Position numbers and translations under genes: made by a program. The notes beneath the pieces were generated by a model. That model had not been told where the DNA came from and made no database searches. It was given only the letters and a program-made list of their open reading frames with translations. From Streptomyces rhizosphaerihabitans (GTDB lineage Bacteria > Actinomycetota > Actinomycetes > Streptomycetales > Streptomycetaceae), in contig NZ_JAODTZ010000001.1 of NCBI RefSeq assembly GCF_025399795.1, forward strand, positions 360,198 to 424,197: a stretch of 64,000 nt of DNA. The letters are read 5' to 3'. Below are positions 1-7,657 of the stretch, one piece after another. Each line of letters starts with the position of its first letter. Position 1 is the stretch's first letter.

Positions 1-260
1 CGGCCGGTGCGGCGCGGTGCAATCCGACGGAGGCCCACTGCGGGGCTGTGGGACGGGTGCAGGCCCGGGCGAGCCGACTGCGGGGCGGGCGCGGTCCCCT
101 TCAGGGCGGGTGCAGGCCCGGGCGGGGCGGGTGCGGGACCGTCCCGGACGGGTGCGGGGCACGGTTCAGGACGGGTACAGGACCGTCCGGGACGGGTGCA
201 GGCCCGTCCGGGACGGTTCGTTCGGGCGGGTGCGGCTTGTGCGGGCCGGGGTCGGGGTGG
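1..260. repeat. degenerate GC-rich tandem repeat
   Basis: The first 260 bases are built from imperfect copies of a unit of about 18-21 bases resembling GGGACGGGTGCAGGCCCG, with the sub-motif GGGACGGGTGC or GGGCGGGTGC recurring at least eight times. Open frames run across it in several phases because of base composition, with no ribosome site, so I call no gene here. It lies downstream of the asparaginase gene and continues past the left edge of the window. Confidence 0.6.
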
Positions 261-270
261 GTGCGTAGTT

Positions 271-295
271 CCCTGTGCCCTGGCAGGACACAGGG
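271..295 (-). terminator. possible terminator of the asparaginase gene
   Basis: CCCTGTG at 271-277 pairs with CACAGGG at 289-295 around a short loop that adds one or two more pairs. A second partial copy of the surrounding sequence (GTGCGTAGTYCCCTGTG) follows at about 296-315, so the hairpin sits inside a direct duplication. It lies about 75 bases past the asparaginase stop. There is no U-tract, as is common in Streptomyces. Confidence 0.35.
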
Positions 296-371
296 TGCGT
301 AGTCCCCTGTGTCCCGGCAAGGCGCACCGCGCCGTCGGCAGGGCGTGTCCCCGGCCCGTCACGTCCTCTTC

Positions 372-1655
372 TCAGAAAGCCGCGCGGATCTCCCCCACCT
401 CGCGGCCACCGCCCAGCAGGGGTGCGGCACCGATCCGCGTGACCGCCGGCGCGTCCACGCCCAGCAGGCCCAGCGCGCGGGCCAGGACGGGGCCCAGCGC
501 CCGGCCCCCGCCGTCGTCGATCTTGAAGGCGAGGGCGCGGCCGTCGGGCAGCGCGACCGCCTGAACGGCTTCGGCGCCCATCTTGGAGAGGGCGCCCGGG
601 ATCTCGCGCATCAGCCAGGTGTCGGGGCGCCGGGTGCCGGCGACGTACTCGGGGTGGGTGCGCATGGCGTCGGCGACGCGGCGCTCGGCGGAACCGGGGG
701 TCGCGAGAACGAAGGAGCGGAAGGCACGGGCGAGACCCGTGAGGGTGATGGCCATCAGGGGCGCCCCACAGCCGTCCGTGCCGACCGCGGCGACGGTCTC
801 CCCGGCGTTCTCCTCGACCACGGAGTGGATCAGCTGCTGAAGGGGGTGCCCGGGATCGAGGTACGACTCGGTGGGCCAGCCGCGCTGTGCGCACACCGCG
901 AGCATCGCCGTGTGCTTGCCGGAGCAGTTCATGGTGATCCGGTCGCGAACGGCACCGGAGGCGAGGTAGGTCTCGGCCTCGACGGGGTCCAGCGGCAGGT
1001 CCGCCGGGCACTGGAGCTGCCCCGCGGTCAGTCCGTGCTCGACGAGCATCTTCTGGACCAGATCGCGGTGGAAGATCTCGCCGGAGTGGCTCGCGGCGGC
1101 GAGGGCGAGGCGCTCCCCGGCCAGGTCCAGGCCCGCGCGCAGGACCCCCGCGGCCTGCATGGGCTTGTTCGACGAGCGGGGGAAGACCGGCGCCGTCACC
1201 TCGCCGAGCGCCAGCTCGACCGTCCCGTCCGCGGCCAGCAGCACCAGGCTGCCGCGGTGGTGCCCCTCGGTGAAGCCGGAACGCACGACCTCGGCGAGGA
1301 CCGGGTGCACGCCGGGTGCACCGGGAACAGGAGCGACGCCGGACGTACGAGTCGTGCCGGACGCACCGGCTGCGCTGGGGGTACTGAAGGTGGCCGGGTT
1401 GCCGGAGATACCGGGGGTGGCGGGAGTACCGGGGGTGGCGGGACTGCCGGAGGTACCGGAGGCGCCGGGAGTACCGGAGGCCGCGGGAGTACCGGAGGCG
1501 GCGGGACTGCCGGAGGTACTGGACGCGGCGTGAGTACCGGAGGTGCCGGGGCTGTCGGGGTTGCCGGAGGTGCTGGATATACCGGTTGCACCCGGTATAT
1601 CCGGTGTGGCGTCGGGTACGGGCGAGCCTTCGGGCGTGCTGGGAGCTACGGACAT
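372..1655 (-). CDS. L-asparaginase II family protein with a repetitive N-terminal extension
   Basis: This cytoplasmic enzyme likely hydrolyses L-asparagine to aspartate and ammonia. It belongs to the asparaginase II (Rhizobium etli AnsA-like) family, not the E. coli type. The conserved domain starts near residue 117 (HPVLAEVVRSGF). It keeps SSNKPMQ (161-167), SHSGE (190s), NCSGKH (243-248) and TDGCGAP (293-299), which hold the Ser/Lys and the Cys-Lys-Cys metal-site residues described for R. etli asparaginase. Residues 1-115 are low complexity (Pro, Gly, Ser, Thr, Ala) encoded by a tandem DNA repeat, which family members usually lack. The ATG at 1655 has a GGAAGG about 10 bases upstream. A start inside the repeat is possible, but I see no better one. 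Confidence 0.85.
   Translation of the reverse strand: MSVAPSTPEGSPVPDATPDIPGATGISSTSGNPDSPGTSGTHAASSTSGSPAASGTPAASGTPGASGTSGSPATPGTPATPGISGNPATFSTPSAAGASGTTRTSGVAPVPGAPGVHPVLAEVVRSGFTEGHHRGSLVLLAADGTVELALGEVTAPVFPRSSNKPMQAAGVLRAGLDLAGERLALAAASHSGEIFHRDLVQKMLVEHGLTAGQLQCPADLPLDPVEAETYLASGAVRDRITMNCSGKHTAMLAVCAQRGWPTESYLDPGHPLQQLIHSVVEENAGETVAAVGTDGCGAPLMAITLTGLARAFRSFVLATPGSAERRVADAMRTHPEYVAGTRRPDTWLMREIPGALSKMGAEAVQAVALPDGRALAFKIDDGGGRALGPVLARALGLLGVDAPAVTRIGAAPLLGGGREVGEIRAAF
1380..1560. repeat. in-frame minisatellite inside the asparaginase gene
   Basis: Imperfect 15-18 base units such as GGAGTACCGGAGGCGGC repeat about ten times. All stay in frame and encode runs like AASGTPAASGTP and TPGTPATPG on the minus strand. 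Unit lengths are multiples of three, so expansion or contraction would change only the length of the N-terminal extension. Confidence 0.75.
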
Positions 1656-1799
1656 CGGCGGTGGCCTTCCGGAACGGGGACCCGCTCGGAAGGCATCGGC
1701 CGGGTCGTGTCCCGGACCGCGCCCCCGCCTGCGCGGAGCGGAAACGCGCCCCTGGATTCCGGCGCACCCCTCGGCCCCGGGATCGCCGGGGCCGCCACG

Positions 1800-2456
1800 T
1801 CACATGAGCAGGTCGTCTACTTGTGCTTCGCCTTCACGGTACCTGCGGGCGATCTCGGCGCTGCAATCGTCGGCCGTGCGCTGAAGCTGCTGGCGCTGCC
1901 GGGAGACCTGCTGCTCATAGCGGACGAGGCGGCCGAGCCCCGCGACCAGCTCTTCGTCCGTCCGGGCGTCCAGGTCCGACAGCTCCACCTCGGCGAGCAT
2001 GTCGGCGGCCAGCGCCCGGTACTGCTCGCCGTGCGGCGTGCCCACCGTCACGTGACGGGCCGAGGAGCGGTACCGGGCCGGCGCGTCCGTCAGGATCTCC
2101 GAGAGCCGCTCGACGACGGACGGCCTCCCCCGGTCCACGTTCGACCGGTGCCCGGAGGCCGCGCCGGGCAGCCGGCGCTCCCCGCGGCGCGCGAGCTCCG
2201 CGCGCAGGATGTCGATACGCCCCTGGAGCAGCCGCCGGACATAGCTGAGGTCGGCCTCGTCCCGCTGGGCGTCCCGGCGCAGCGTCCGCAGTTCGGGCAG
2301 CCGGAGCACGGCGACGCCGGGCCGGGCCGGATCGGCCGCCGACGGACCGCTGTCGGTGCGCTGCACCGGCGGCCGGGCCGTCAACCCTTCCGCCCGTGCG
2401 CTCGTGCGGGTCAATGACACGGCGCCGGGCTGCTGCCCGGTCCTCGATGTGCTCAT
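1800..2456 (-). CDS. rsiG: anti-sigma factor RsiG (c-di-GMP-dependent, binds WhiG)
   Basis: RsiG is the streptomycete anti-sigma factor that, when loaded with cyclic di-GMP, sequesters the sporulation sigma factor WhiG. The diagnostic feature is two copies of the E-x3-S-x2-R-x3-Q-x3-D motif, one on each helix of an antiparallel coiled coil. Both copies are intact: E67, S71, R74, Q78, D82 (in EADLSYVRRLLQGRID) and E181, S185, R188, Q192, D196 (in EQQVSRQRQQLQRTAD). The first 45 residues look disordered and a loop of about 60 residues separates the helices. The protein has 218 residues and ends a few bases past its second helix. The gene is monocistronic here and transcribed away from dtd. whiG is not in the window. 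Confidence 0.93.
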   Translation of the reverse strand: MSTSRTGQQPGAVSLTRTSARAEGLTARPPVQRTDSGPSAADPARPGVAVLRLPELRTLRRDAQRDEADLSYVRRLLQGRIDILRAELARRGERRLPGAASGHRSNVDRGRPSVVERLSEILTDAPARYRSSARHVTVGTPHGEQYRALAADMLAEVELSDLDARTDEELVAGLGRLVRYEQQVSRQRQQLQRTADDCSAEIARRYREGEAQVDDLLM

Positions 2457-2647
2457 GTGCCTCTACCGTCCCCTCGAACAGCGGTCCACCCAACGGGTGC
2501 ACCGCAACACCCCGCATGGTGCCACCCCCGATGGTCGCTATGTGACCGAGTGACCCGATCAGCCCCAGATGGCGGGTTGGTTACCCTGGAAATCACGCGA
2601 AGGGCCCTCAGCGCGCGGCGGCGCCGTGACACGGCATCATGGTCCGC

Positions 2648-3073
2648 ATGCGTGCGGTGGTGCAGAGGGTGGACGGCGCGAGCGTCGTCGTGGACGGCGA
2701 GACGGTCGGCGAGATCAGCGGCGAGGGACTGTGCGTCCTCGTCGGGGTCACCCATGAGGACACCAAGGAGAAGGCGGCCCAACTCGCGCGCAAACTCTGG
2801 TCCGTTCGGATGCTGGCCGACGAGCGGTCCTGCTCCGACATCGACGCGCCCCTGCTCGTCATCAGCCAGTTCACGCTGTACGGCGACGCCCGCAAGGGCC
2901 GCCGCCCCACCTGGAACGCCGCCGCCCCTGGCGATGTGGCCGAGCCGCTCGTCGACGAGGTCGTCGCCCAACTCCGCGCTCTGGGCGCCACGGTGGCCAC
3001 GGGCCGTTTCGGCGCCCGGATGCGCGTCTCCCTGACGAACGACGGCCCGTTCACCGTCCTCCTGGAGATGTGA
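2648..3073 (+). CDS. dtd: D-aminoacyl-tRNA deacylase
   Basis: Dtd hydrolyses D-aminoacyl-tRNAs, recycling tRNA mischarged with D-amino acids and also Gly-tRNA(Ala). The 141-residue protein starts MRAVVQRV, the usual family start; an ATG nine bases upstream (2639) is also in frame. It carries the two active-site signatures SQFTLYGD (about residue 77) and the C-terminal NDGPFTV motif in the NxGPxT form. Length matches the family. It is cytoplasmic and stands alone between rsiG and the YgfZ-like gene. Confidence 0.93.
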   Translation: MRAVVQRVDGASVVVDGETVGEISGEGLCVLVGVTHEDTKEKAAQLARKLWSVRMLADERSCSDIDAPLLVISQFTLYGDARKGRRPTWNAAAPGDVAEPLVDEVVAQLRALGATVATGRFGARMRVSLTNDGPFTVLLEM

Positions 3074-3148
3074 GCCCTCCTGAAGGTGCGAGCACTCCCG
3101 AAGTGTGAGCCCTCCTGGAGAACGCGAGCCCTCCGGCAGACCTGAGCC

Positions 3149-4114
3149 CTACGGCTCGACCACGACCTCCTGCGCCGCAGCCGTCGTGTCCGCCATCAAC
3201 GGGGCGTCCAGCGGCACGTTGCGCTTCACGAGTGCCAGGGCGATCGGGCCCAGTTCGTAGTGGCGTACGGATGTGGTGATGAAGCCGATCTTGCGGCCGT
3301 CGGGGGCCTCGTCCGCGAGGCGCAGCTCGGTGCCGTGCGGAGGCAGAAGGACCTCGCTGCCGTCGAGGTGGAGGAAGACCAGGCGGCGCGGGGGCTTGCC
3401 CAGGTTCTGCACGCGGGCGACCGTCTCCTGGCCTCGGTAGCAGCCCTTCTGGAGGTGCACCGCGGTACCGATCCAGCCCAGCTCGTGCGGGATGGTGCGG
3501 TGGTCGGTCTCGAAACCGAGGCGGGGCCGGTGCTGCTCGACGCGCAGGGCCTCGTGGGCGAGCAGTCCGGCCGCGGGGCCCGCCTTCTCGGCGTACGACT
3601 CCAGGTCCGCGCGCGGGAGGAAGAGATCACGGCCGTACGGCGTCTCGCGGACGACGACTCCCTCGGGGACCTCGGCGATCGAACCGGCCGGGAGCTCGAC
3701 GACCGCGAAGTCGGCGGTGCGGTCGGCGACTTCGACACGGTAGAAGAACTTCATCGACTCCAGGTAGGCGATCAGCGCGTCCTGGGTGTCGGGTTCAGTG
3801 TGCATCCACACCGTCGTGCCGTCGTCCACGAGGTACAGCGCGTGCTCGATGTGGCCGTTCGCGGAGAGGATCAGCGCCTCGGTGGCGCGGCCTGCCGGCA
3901 GGTCGGTGACGTGCTGGGTGAGCAGCAGGTGCAGCCAGGTCAGCCGGTCGTCGCCGGTGACGGTGACGACTCCGCGGTGCGAGAGGTCCACGAAGCCGAT
4001 GCCGTCGGCAAGGGCGCGCTGCTCACGGAACAGGTCGCCGTAGTGGGCGGCGACGCCTTCGTCCACGCCCTCGGCGGGAACGGCACCGGGCAGGGACAGG
4101 AGGGAGCTCTTCAT
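3149..4114 (-). CDS. ygfZ: YgfZ/GcvT-domain folate-binding protein
   Basis: This is a tetrahydrofolate-dependent protein of the YgfZ family, which helps make or repair Fe-S clusters and is related to glycine-cleavage T protein. The family signature K-G-C-Y-x-G-Q-E is present (KGCYRGQE, about residue 215). The start is taken at MKSSLLSLPG (4114); ATGs further upstream precede a stretch unlike the family. The protein is about 321 residues. It is transcribed convergently with dtd and in the same direction as nur, from which it is separated by about 140 bases. Confidence 0.88.
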   Translation of the reverse strand: MKSSLLSLPGAVPAEGVDEGVAAHYGDLFREQRALADGIGFVDLSHRGVVTVTGDDRLTWLHLLLTQHVTDLPAGRATEALILSANGHIEHALYLVDDGTTVWMHTEPDTQDALIAYLESMKFFYRVEVADRTADFAVVELPAGSIAEVPEGVVVRETPYGRDLFLPRADLESYAEKAGPAAGLLAHEALRVEQHRPRLGFETDHRTIPHELGWIGTAVHLQKGCYRGQETVARVQNLGKPPRRLVFLHLDGSEVLLPPHGTELRLADEAPDGRKIGFITTSVRHYELGPIALALVKRNVPLDAPLMADTTAAAQEVVVEP

Positions 4115-4252
4115 GGACATACACACTACGACCGCGCGGTCGCCGATTTTATTTCTGCGCCGACGACAACATGATCGCCGCAGGTGACCCCGGACGACTA
4201 CCTGGACGACCAGCTGGATGACCATCGGTGTTCATCCAGGGTCATTCCGAGA

Positions 4253-4678
4253 TCACTTCTGCCGGGCCTGGCAGTCCTTGCAGCGTCCGAAGATGGCGAA
4301 GTGCTTCATGTCCGTCTCGAAGCCGAAGGTGTCCCGGAGCTTCGCGGTGAACTCGGCGGCGACGGAGACATCGGCCTCGATGACGTTCGTGCAGTCGCGG
4401 CAGACGAGGTGGATGTGATGGTGCCGGTCGGCCAGGTGGTACGTCGGTGCGCCGTGCCCCAGATGGGCATGGCTGACCAGCCCGAGCTCCTCCAGGAGCT
4501 CCAGGGTCCGGTAGACGGTGGAAATGTTGACCCCCGACGCCGTCTTCCTCACTTCCACGAGGATGTCGTCGGGGGTCGCGTGCTCCAGGGTGTCCACTGC
4601 TTCGAGGACAAGCTGGCGCTGCGGCGTCAGCCGGTAGCCGCGCTGCCTGAGGTCGCTCTTCCAGTCGATGCTCACCAC
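4253..4678 (-). CDS. nur: nickel-responsive Fur-family regulator Nur
   Basis: Nur is the nickel-sensing member of the Fur family; in S. coelicolor it represses nickel uptake genes and the Fe superoxide dismutase gene. The 141-residue protein has an N-terminal winged helix (DLRQRGYRLTPQRQ) and a C-terminal metal domain. The metal ligands reported for Nur are all present: H33, H86, H88, H90 (M-site) and H70, H72, H126 (Ni-site). Two Cys pairs, C93/C96 and C133/C136, could bind structural zinc. The Ni-site histidines separate it from Fur and Zur. The gene stands alone, starting at GTG or ATG before MVSIDWKSDL. Confidence 0.9.
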   Translation of the reverse strand: MVSIDWKSDLRQRGYRLTPQRQLVLEAVDTLEHATPDDILVEVRKTASGVNISTVYRTLELLEELGLVSHAHLGHGAPTYHLADRHHHIHLVCRDCTNVIEADVSVAAEFTAKLRDTFGFETDMKHFAIFGRCKDCQARQK

Positions 4679-4808
4679 ACTGGAAGTCTAGGACCATTCC
4701 CCTCCGAGCCGACCTGATGAACTGCACGGCGGCTCACGAACGGCACGGCCTCACGAACGGGCACGGCGGCTCACGAACCGCGCGGCAGCCCGCGAACAGC
4801 ACGGCGGT

Positions 4809-5384
4809 CTACTTGAAGAAGGCGATCCCGTCGTCCGGCATGTCGTCGGGCAGGTCCTTGGCCCAGCGCTCGACGTCCTCCGGGGTGACGACCTTCTTCA
4901 GGTGCCCGGACATGTAGGGGCGCAGCTCGACCTCGGGGGTCTGCTTCTCGCCGACCCACATGAGGTCGCTGTTCACATAGCCGTAGAGGCGCTTGCCACC
5001 GCTGTAGGGACCGGACGCGGCCGTACGGGCCACGGCGTCGGTGACCAGGTCGATCTGCGGCTTCTTGTCGGCCAGCTCGCCGTACCAGATCTCGACGACG
5101 CCGTCGTCGCGGGTCATCACGACCTCGACCTTGCGGTCGGCGTCGACGCGCCAGAAACCGGCCTCCGACTCCAGCGGCCGGAGCTTCTCGCCGTCCGCGT
5201 CGAGCACCCAGCTGTGCGAGCGGTACTCCAGGAAGTCCCGCCCGTCGTGCGTGAAGCTGACCTCCTGCCCGAAGTTGCACTTCTCGGAGCCGGGGAAGTC
5301 GTACACACCGACTCCGGCCCAGTTGCCGAGCAGGAAGACAAGGGGGACCAGGTCCTTGTGGAGGTCCGACGGGATCTCGATCAT
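4809..5384 (-). CDS. nitrobindin-like heme-binding (FABP-fold) protein
   Basis: This is a beta-barrel protein of the nitrobindin/THAP4 (DUF1794) family, whose members bind ferric heme and isomerise peroxynitrite to nitrate. The 191-residue protein has the family GxWxGxG motif as GNWAGVG (about residues 20-26). A C-terminal His in SGHLKK is a candidate heme ligand. No signal peptide is visible. It lies downstream of, and on the same strand as, the small membrane protein at 5410-5508, with only 25 bases between them, so the two may be cotranscribed. Confidence 0.85.
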   Translation of the reverse strand: MIEIPSDLHKDLVPLVFLLGNWAGVGVYDFPGSEKCNFGQEVSFTHDGRDFLEYRSHSWVLDADGEKLRPLESEAGFWRVDADRKVEVVMTRDDGVVEIWYGELADKKPQIDLVTDAVARTAASGPYSGGKRLYGYVNSDLMWVGEKQTPEVELRPYMSGHLKKVVTPEDVERWAKDLPDDMPDDGIAFFK

Positions 5385-5409
5385 GAGCTGAGCAGTTCCT
5401 TGATGGGGG

Positions 5410-5508
5410 TCAGCGCTGGCCCTGGTACAGCTTCTTCACGGTCAGTCCGGCGAAGGCGAGCACGCCGACGCAGACCAAGGCCAGCAGGGTTTCGAAGAAG
5501 ATCTCCAC
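5410..5508 (-). CDS. 32-residue single-pass membrane protein
   Basis: A short frame encodes MEIFFETLLALVCVGVLAFA and then a Lys-rich tail ending in YQGQR. It would form one transmembrane helix with a basic C-terminus, probably cytoplasmic. The start is GTG at 5508, preceded by GAGGAG with a 5-6 base spacer, a strong ribosome site for so small a frame. It sits directly upstream of the nitrobindin-like gene on the same strand. I believe a similar protein occurs at this locus in other Streptomyces, but have not checked. Function unknown. Confidence 0.75.
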   Translation of the reverse strand: MEIFFETLLALVCVGVLAFAGLTVKKLYQGQR

Positions 5509-5579
5509 GGGGTGCTCCTCGGTGAGCGGAACGGGTCCCCGCCCGGACGCAGCCGGGACTGGGGAGGTACACAAAAGCC

Positions 5580-5606
5580 GGGCCCCAGCTTACGCGGCTG
5601 GGGCCC
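5580..5606 (-). terminator. intrinsic terminator of the three-paralogue operon
   Basis: GGGCCCCAGC at 5580-5589 and GCTGGGGCCC at 5597-5606 form a perfect 10-base-pair stem with a 7-base loop. It lies 40 bases past the end of the 5646-8616 operon and before the start of the small membrane protein gene. Confidence 0.85.
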
Positions 5607-5645
5607 GACGCTCTCTTTCAGGTAGGCCCTGGCGGGCCGCGGCCC

Positions 5646-6713
5646 TCAGCCGAGGAGCTGGCTCTGCAGAACGACCGTCTGCTGGAAGGGAACCGCCGGC
5701 GCGGAGCCCTTGCGGGACTGCACGACGAGGGCGATGGTGTCACCGGCCGACAGGTATGCCTCACGGACCTGTTCGGCACCGTACGGCTTGCTCTCCGTGT
5801 ACGCGTACCGGGTGATCTGGTCGACCGCCGAACGCTCCGGGAACGCCTCGTCCCGCTCGGTCAGTTCGGCCCCGCGCCAGGCGTACTGCGGGGAGTCGTA
5901 GTACGCCACCTTGTTGGTGACCAGGTCCTCCGCGACGGCGGCGGTGTCGAACTGGAGCAGATAGATCTGCGTGTGCGTGCCGTCGGCGGTGGTCCAGCCG
6001 CGTGCGGCGATGTGCCGCAGGGCGTAATCGGTCAGCAGCTGGCCGACGGTGTCCCGGTCCGTCTTCTCCGCGTACTTCGCCACGAAGGACTTCTTCGCCA
6101 GCCAGCCGTCCTCGCCGCGCAGCGCCGGGTCCGCCTTGGCGCCCTTCGGGGCGGGGAGCAGGAGCTTGCGCAGGTCGGCGGAGTGGACTCCGGCCTTGTT
6201 GGACTCGGCGAACGGCCCCGGGCTGCCGGACGGCAGCGGTGGCTTGACGATGGCCGGGTAGTCCCAGCGCCCGTCGGCCTTCGTCGCCAGACCGGGTACG
6301 TCGGTGCGCTCCATCCCGGTGATGCCGTACGCGACGGACGAGCCGACCGCCGCGAAGACCACGGTGGCGGCGGTCCAGCGCAGGACGGCGCGCAGCACCC
6401 GACGGTCCTTCTTGACCTTGACCAGCGGCACCTCGGGCTCGTCGGCCATGGGCGGCACGACCGGCGACGGCGGCACCGCGGCCTCGGCCCCGGTCTCCGT
6501 CCCGGCTTCCGTCCCGATGTCCGTCCCGATGTCCGTCCCGGCTTCCGCCACAACGGCCGGCTGCTCCGGCTGCGGTACGGGGGCCTGCGGCTCGGCGGCG
6601 CGCGGTTCGTCCCGCTCGGCGGGCGCACCCTGCTCGACCTGTGTCGTGTCCTCGGCCGATGTCGTGTCCTCGGCCGGTGTCGTGTCCTCGGCCGGTGTCG
6701 TCTGCTCGGTCAT
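5646..6713 (-). CDS. membrane-anchored protein, third gene of a paralogous trio
   Basis: The 355-residue protein of unknown function has a Glu/Pro/Thr/Ala-rich N-terminal tail (1-95) containing the six-residue repeat AEDTTP/S. A single transmembrane helix (about 108-130) is followed by an extracytoplasmic domain of about 220 residues. That domain contains LRKLLLPAPKGAK and a GEDGWLAKK segment, closely matched in the paralogue at 7654-8616 (LRKLLLPRPKGTK, EQDGWLDL). Its ATG overlaps the stop of the preceding gene by 4 bases, so the three genes form one translationally coupled operon ending at the 5580-5606 terminator. Confidence 0.8.
   Translation of the reverse strand: MTEQTTPAEDTTPAEDTTSAEDTTQVEQGAPAERDEPRAAEPQAPVPQPEQPAVVAEAGTDIGTDIGTEAGTETGAEAAVPPSPVVPPMADEPEVPLVKVKKDRRVLRAVLRWTAATVVFAAVGSSVAYGITGMERTDVPGLATKADGRWDYPAIVKPPLPSGSPGPFAESNKAGVHSADLRKLLLPAPKGAKADPALRGEDGWLAKKSFVAKYAEKTDRDTVGQLLTDYALRHIAARGWTTADGTHTQIYLLQFDTAAVAEDLVTNKVAYYDSPQYAWRGAELTERDEAFPERSAVDQITRYAYTESKPYGAEQVREAYLSAGDTIALVVQSRKGSAPAVPFQQTVVLQSQLLG
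6510..6706. repeat. in-frame microsatellites in the tail of the 5646-6713 gene
   Basis: An 18-base unit (TGTCGTGTCCTCGGCCGG) is repeated about three and a half times at about 6640-6706. A 12-base unit (GTCCCGATGTCC) is repeated at about 6510-6550. Both encode repeats in the cytoplasmic tail and keep frame. A similar 15-base repeat lies at about 7512-7560 in the neighbouring paralogue. Confidence 0.7.
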
Positions 6714-7657
6714 ACCGCCTCTCCCGGCTCCTGGATACGGTCGAGCTGCTCACGGAGCAGGTTCGCGACCCCCTTGGTGTTCATCGGCTTGGCCGCGTAC
6801 GCGATGGCGCTGACCAGCACGTCACCCTGATAGGCGGAGCAGATCATCATGTCGAGCTTCTCCTCCTTCTTCTTGGGCGACAGGAAGCACTTGGCGTTCT
6901 TGTGGCCCTCGATCTTCGGTCCGGAGCGGAAGATCTTGAGGGCGTCGAACAGCCCGTTCTGGAACGTCGACATGTTCCGCACGGCCCGCTTGTCCTCGAT
7001 CTGCGCCAGCTGGATGCTGACGGTGAAGACGCCGTCGCCGGTTGAGCCGCTGTAGAGGTAGCTGCGCATGGCCATGCCCTTGGTGCGCTGCTTGTCGATC
7101 CCCTTCTCTATCTGCCGCCGCTGGGAGCGGGGCAGGCCGCGGACCGCCTCCTTGCGCAGGGCGGTGGCCTCGCCCCCGCTGAGCGCGGCGTCGGAGCCGA
7201 ACCGGGCGATGTCCGGACCCTGGCTCAGGCTGTCGTCGTACGGCACGAGCATGGCGGCGAGCGAGGACGCCGCCTTCGTCTTCTTGGCCTCGCCGCTCGT
7301 GGCCTTCGGGAACTTCCAGGCCGGCGCGCCCGCGTCCCGGTCGGCGTCCTGGACGGTCACCACGGTGTAGGCGCTGCCCGCGACGACGGCACCGACGAGC
7401 AGCACGGAACCGGCGATGGCGGCGATACGGCCCCGCCGGACGGGCTTCTTGCCAGAAGCGGGTTCGGCGGCGACCGCCTGCGGTACGACGGACTCCGGCA
7501 GGGTCGGTTCCGGCGTCTCAGGTTCCGCCGTCTCAGGTCCCGCCGTCTCAGGTTCCGCGGCCGCGGGAACCGTCGGCTCCGACGCGGCCGACGCCGAAAC
7601 GGGCTCCCCGGGCTTCACGGCTTCCGCGTTCTCCGGGTTCGGGGATTGCTCGTTCAC
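6710..7657 (-). CDS. membrane-anchored protein, second gene of a paralogous trio
   Basis: This 315-residue protein has the same architecture as its neighbours. A Pro/Glu/Ala-rich tail (1-70) carries PETAEPETP repeats and a basic stop-transfer KKPVRRGR. One transmembrane helix (about 77-100) precedes an outside domain of about 210 residues. The outside domain is the most divergent of the three and is rich in Lys/Arg (RSQRRQIEKGIDKQR). It overlaps the downstream gene by 4 bases (ATGA) and the upstream gene by 4. Unknown function; the tails suggest a shared cytoplasmic partner or a role at the wall. Confidence 0.78.
   Translation of the reverse strand: MNEQSPNPENAEAVKPGEPVSASAASEPTVPAAAEPETAGPETAEPETPEPTLPESVVPQAVAAEPASGKKPVRRGRIAAIAGSVLLVGAVVAGSAYTVVTVQDADRDAGAPAWKFPKATSGEAKKTKAASSLAAMLVPYDDSLSQGPDIARFGSDAALSGGEATALRKEAVRGLPRSQRRQIEKGIDKQRTKGMAMRSYLYSGSTGDGVFTVSIQLAQIEDKRAVRNMSTFQNGLFDALKIFRSGPKIEGHKNAKCFLSPKKKEEKLDMMICSAYQGDVLVSAIAYAAKPMNTKGVANLLREQLDRIQEPGEAV

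Noticed and set aside
7..564. Arg/Gly-rich open frames at the left edge
   Set aside because: They come from the repeat composition, have no ribosome site and are antisense to the asparaginase 3' end.
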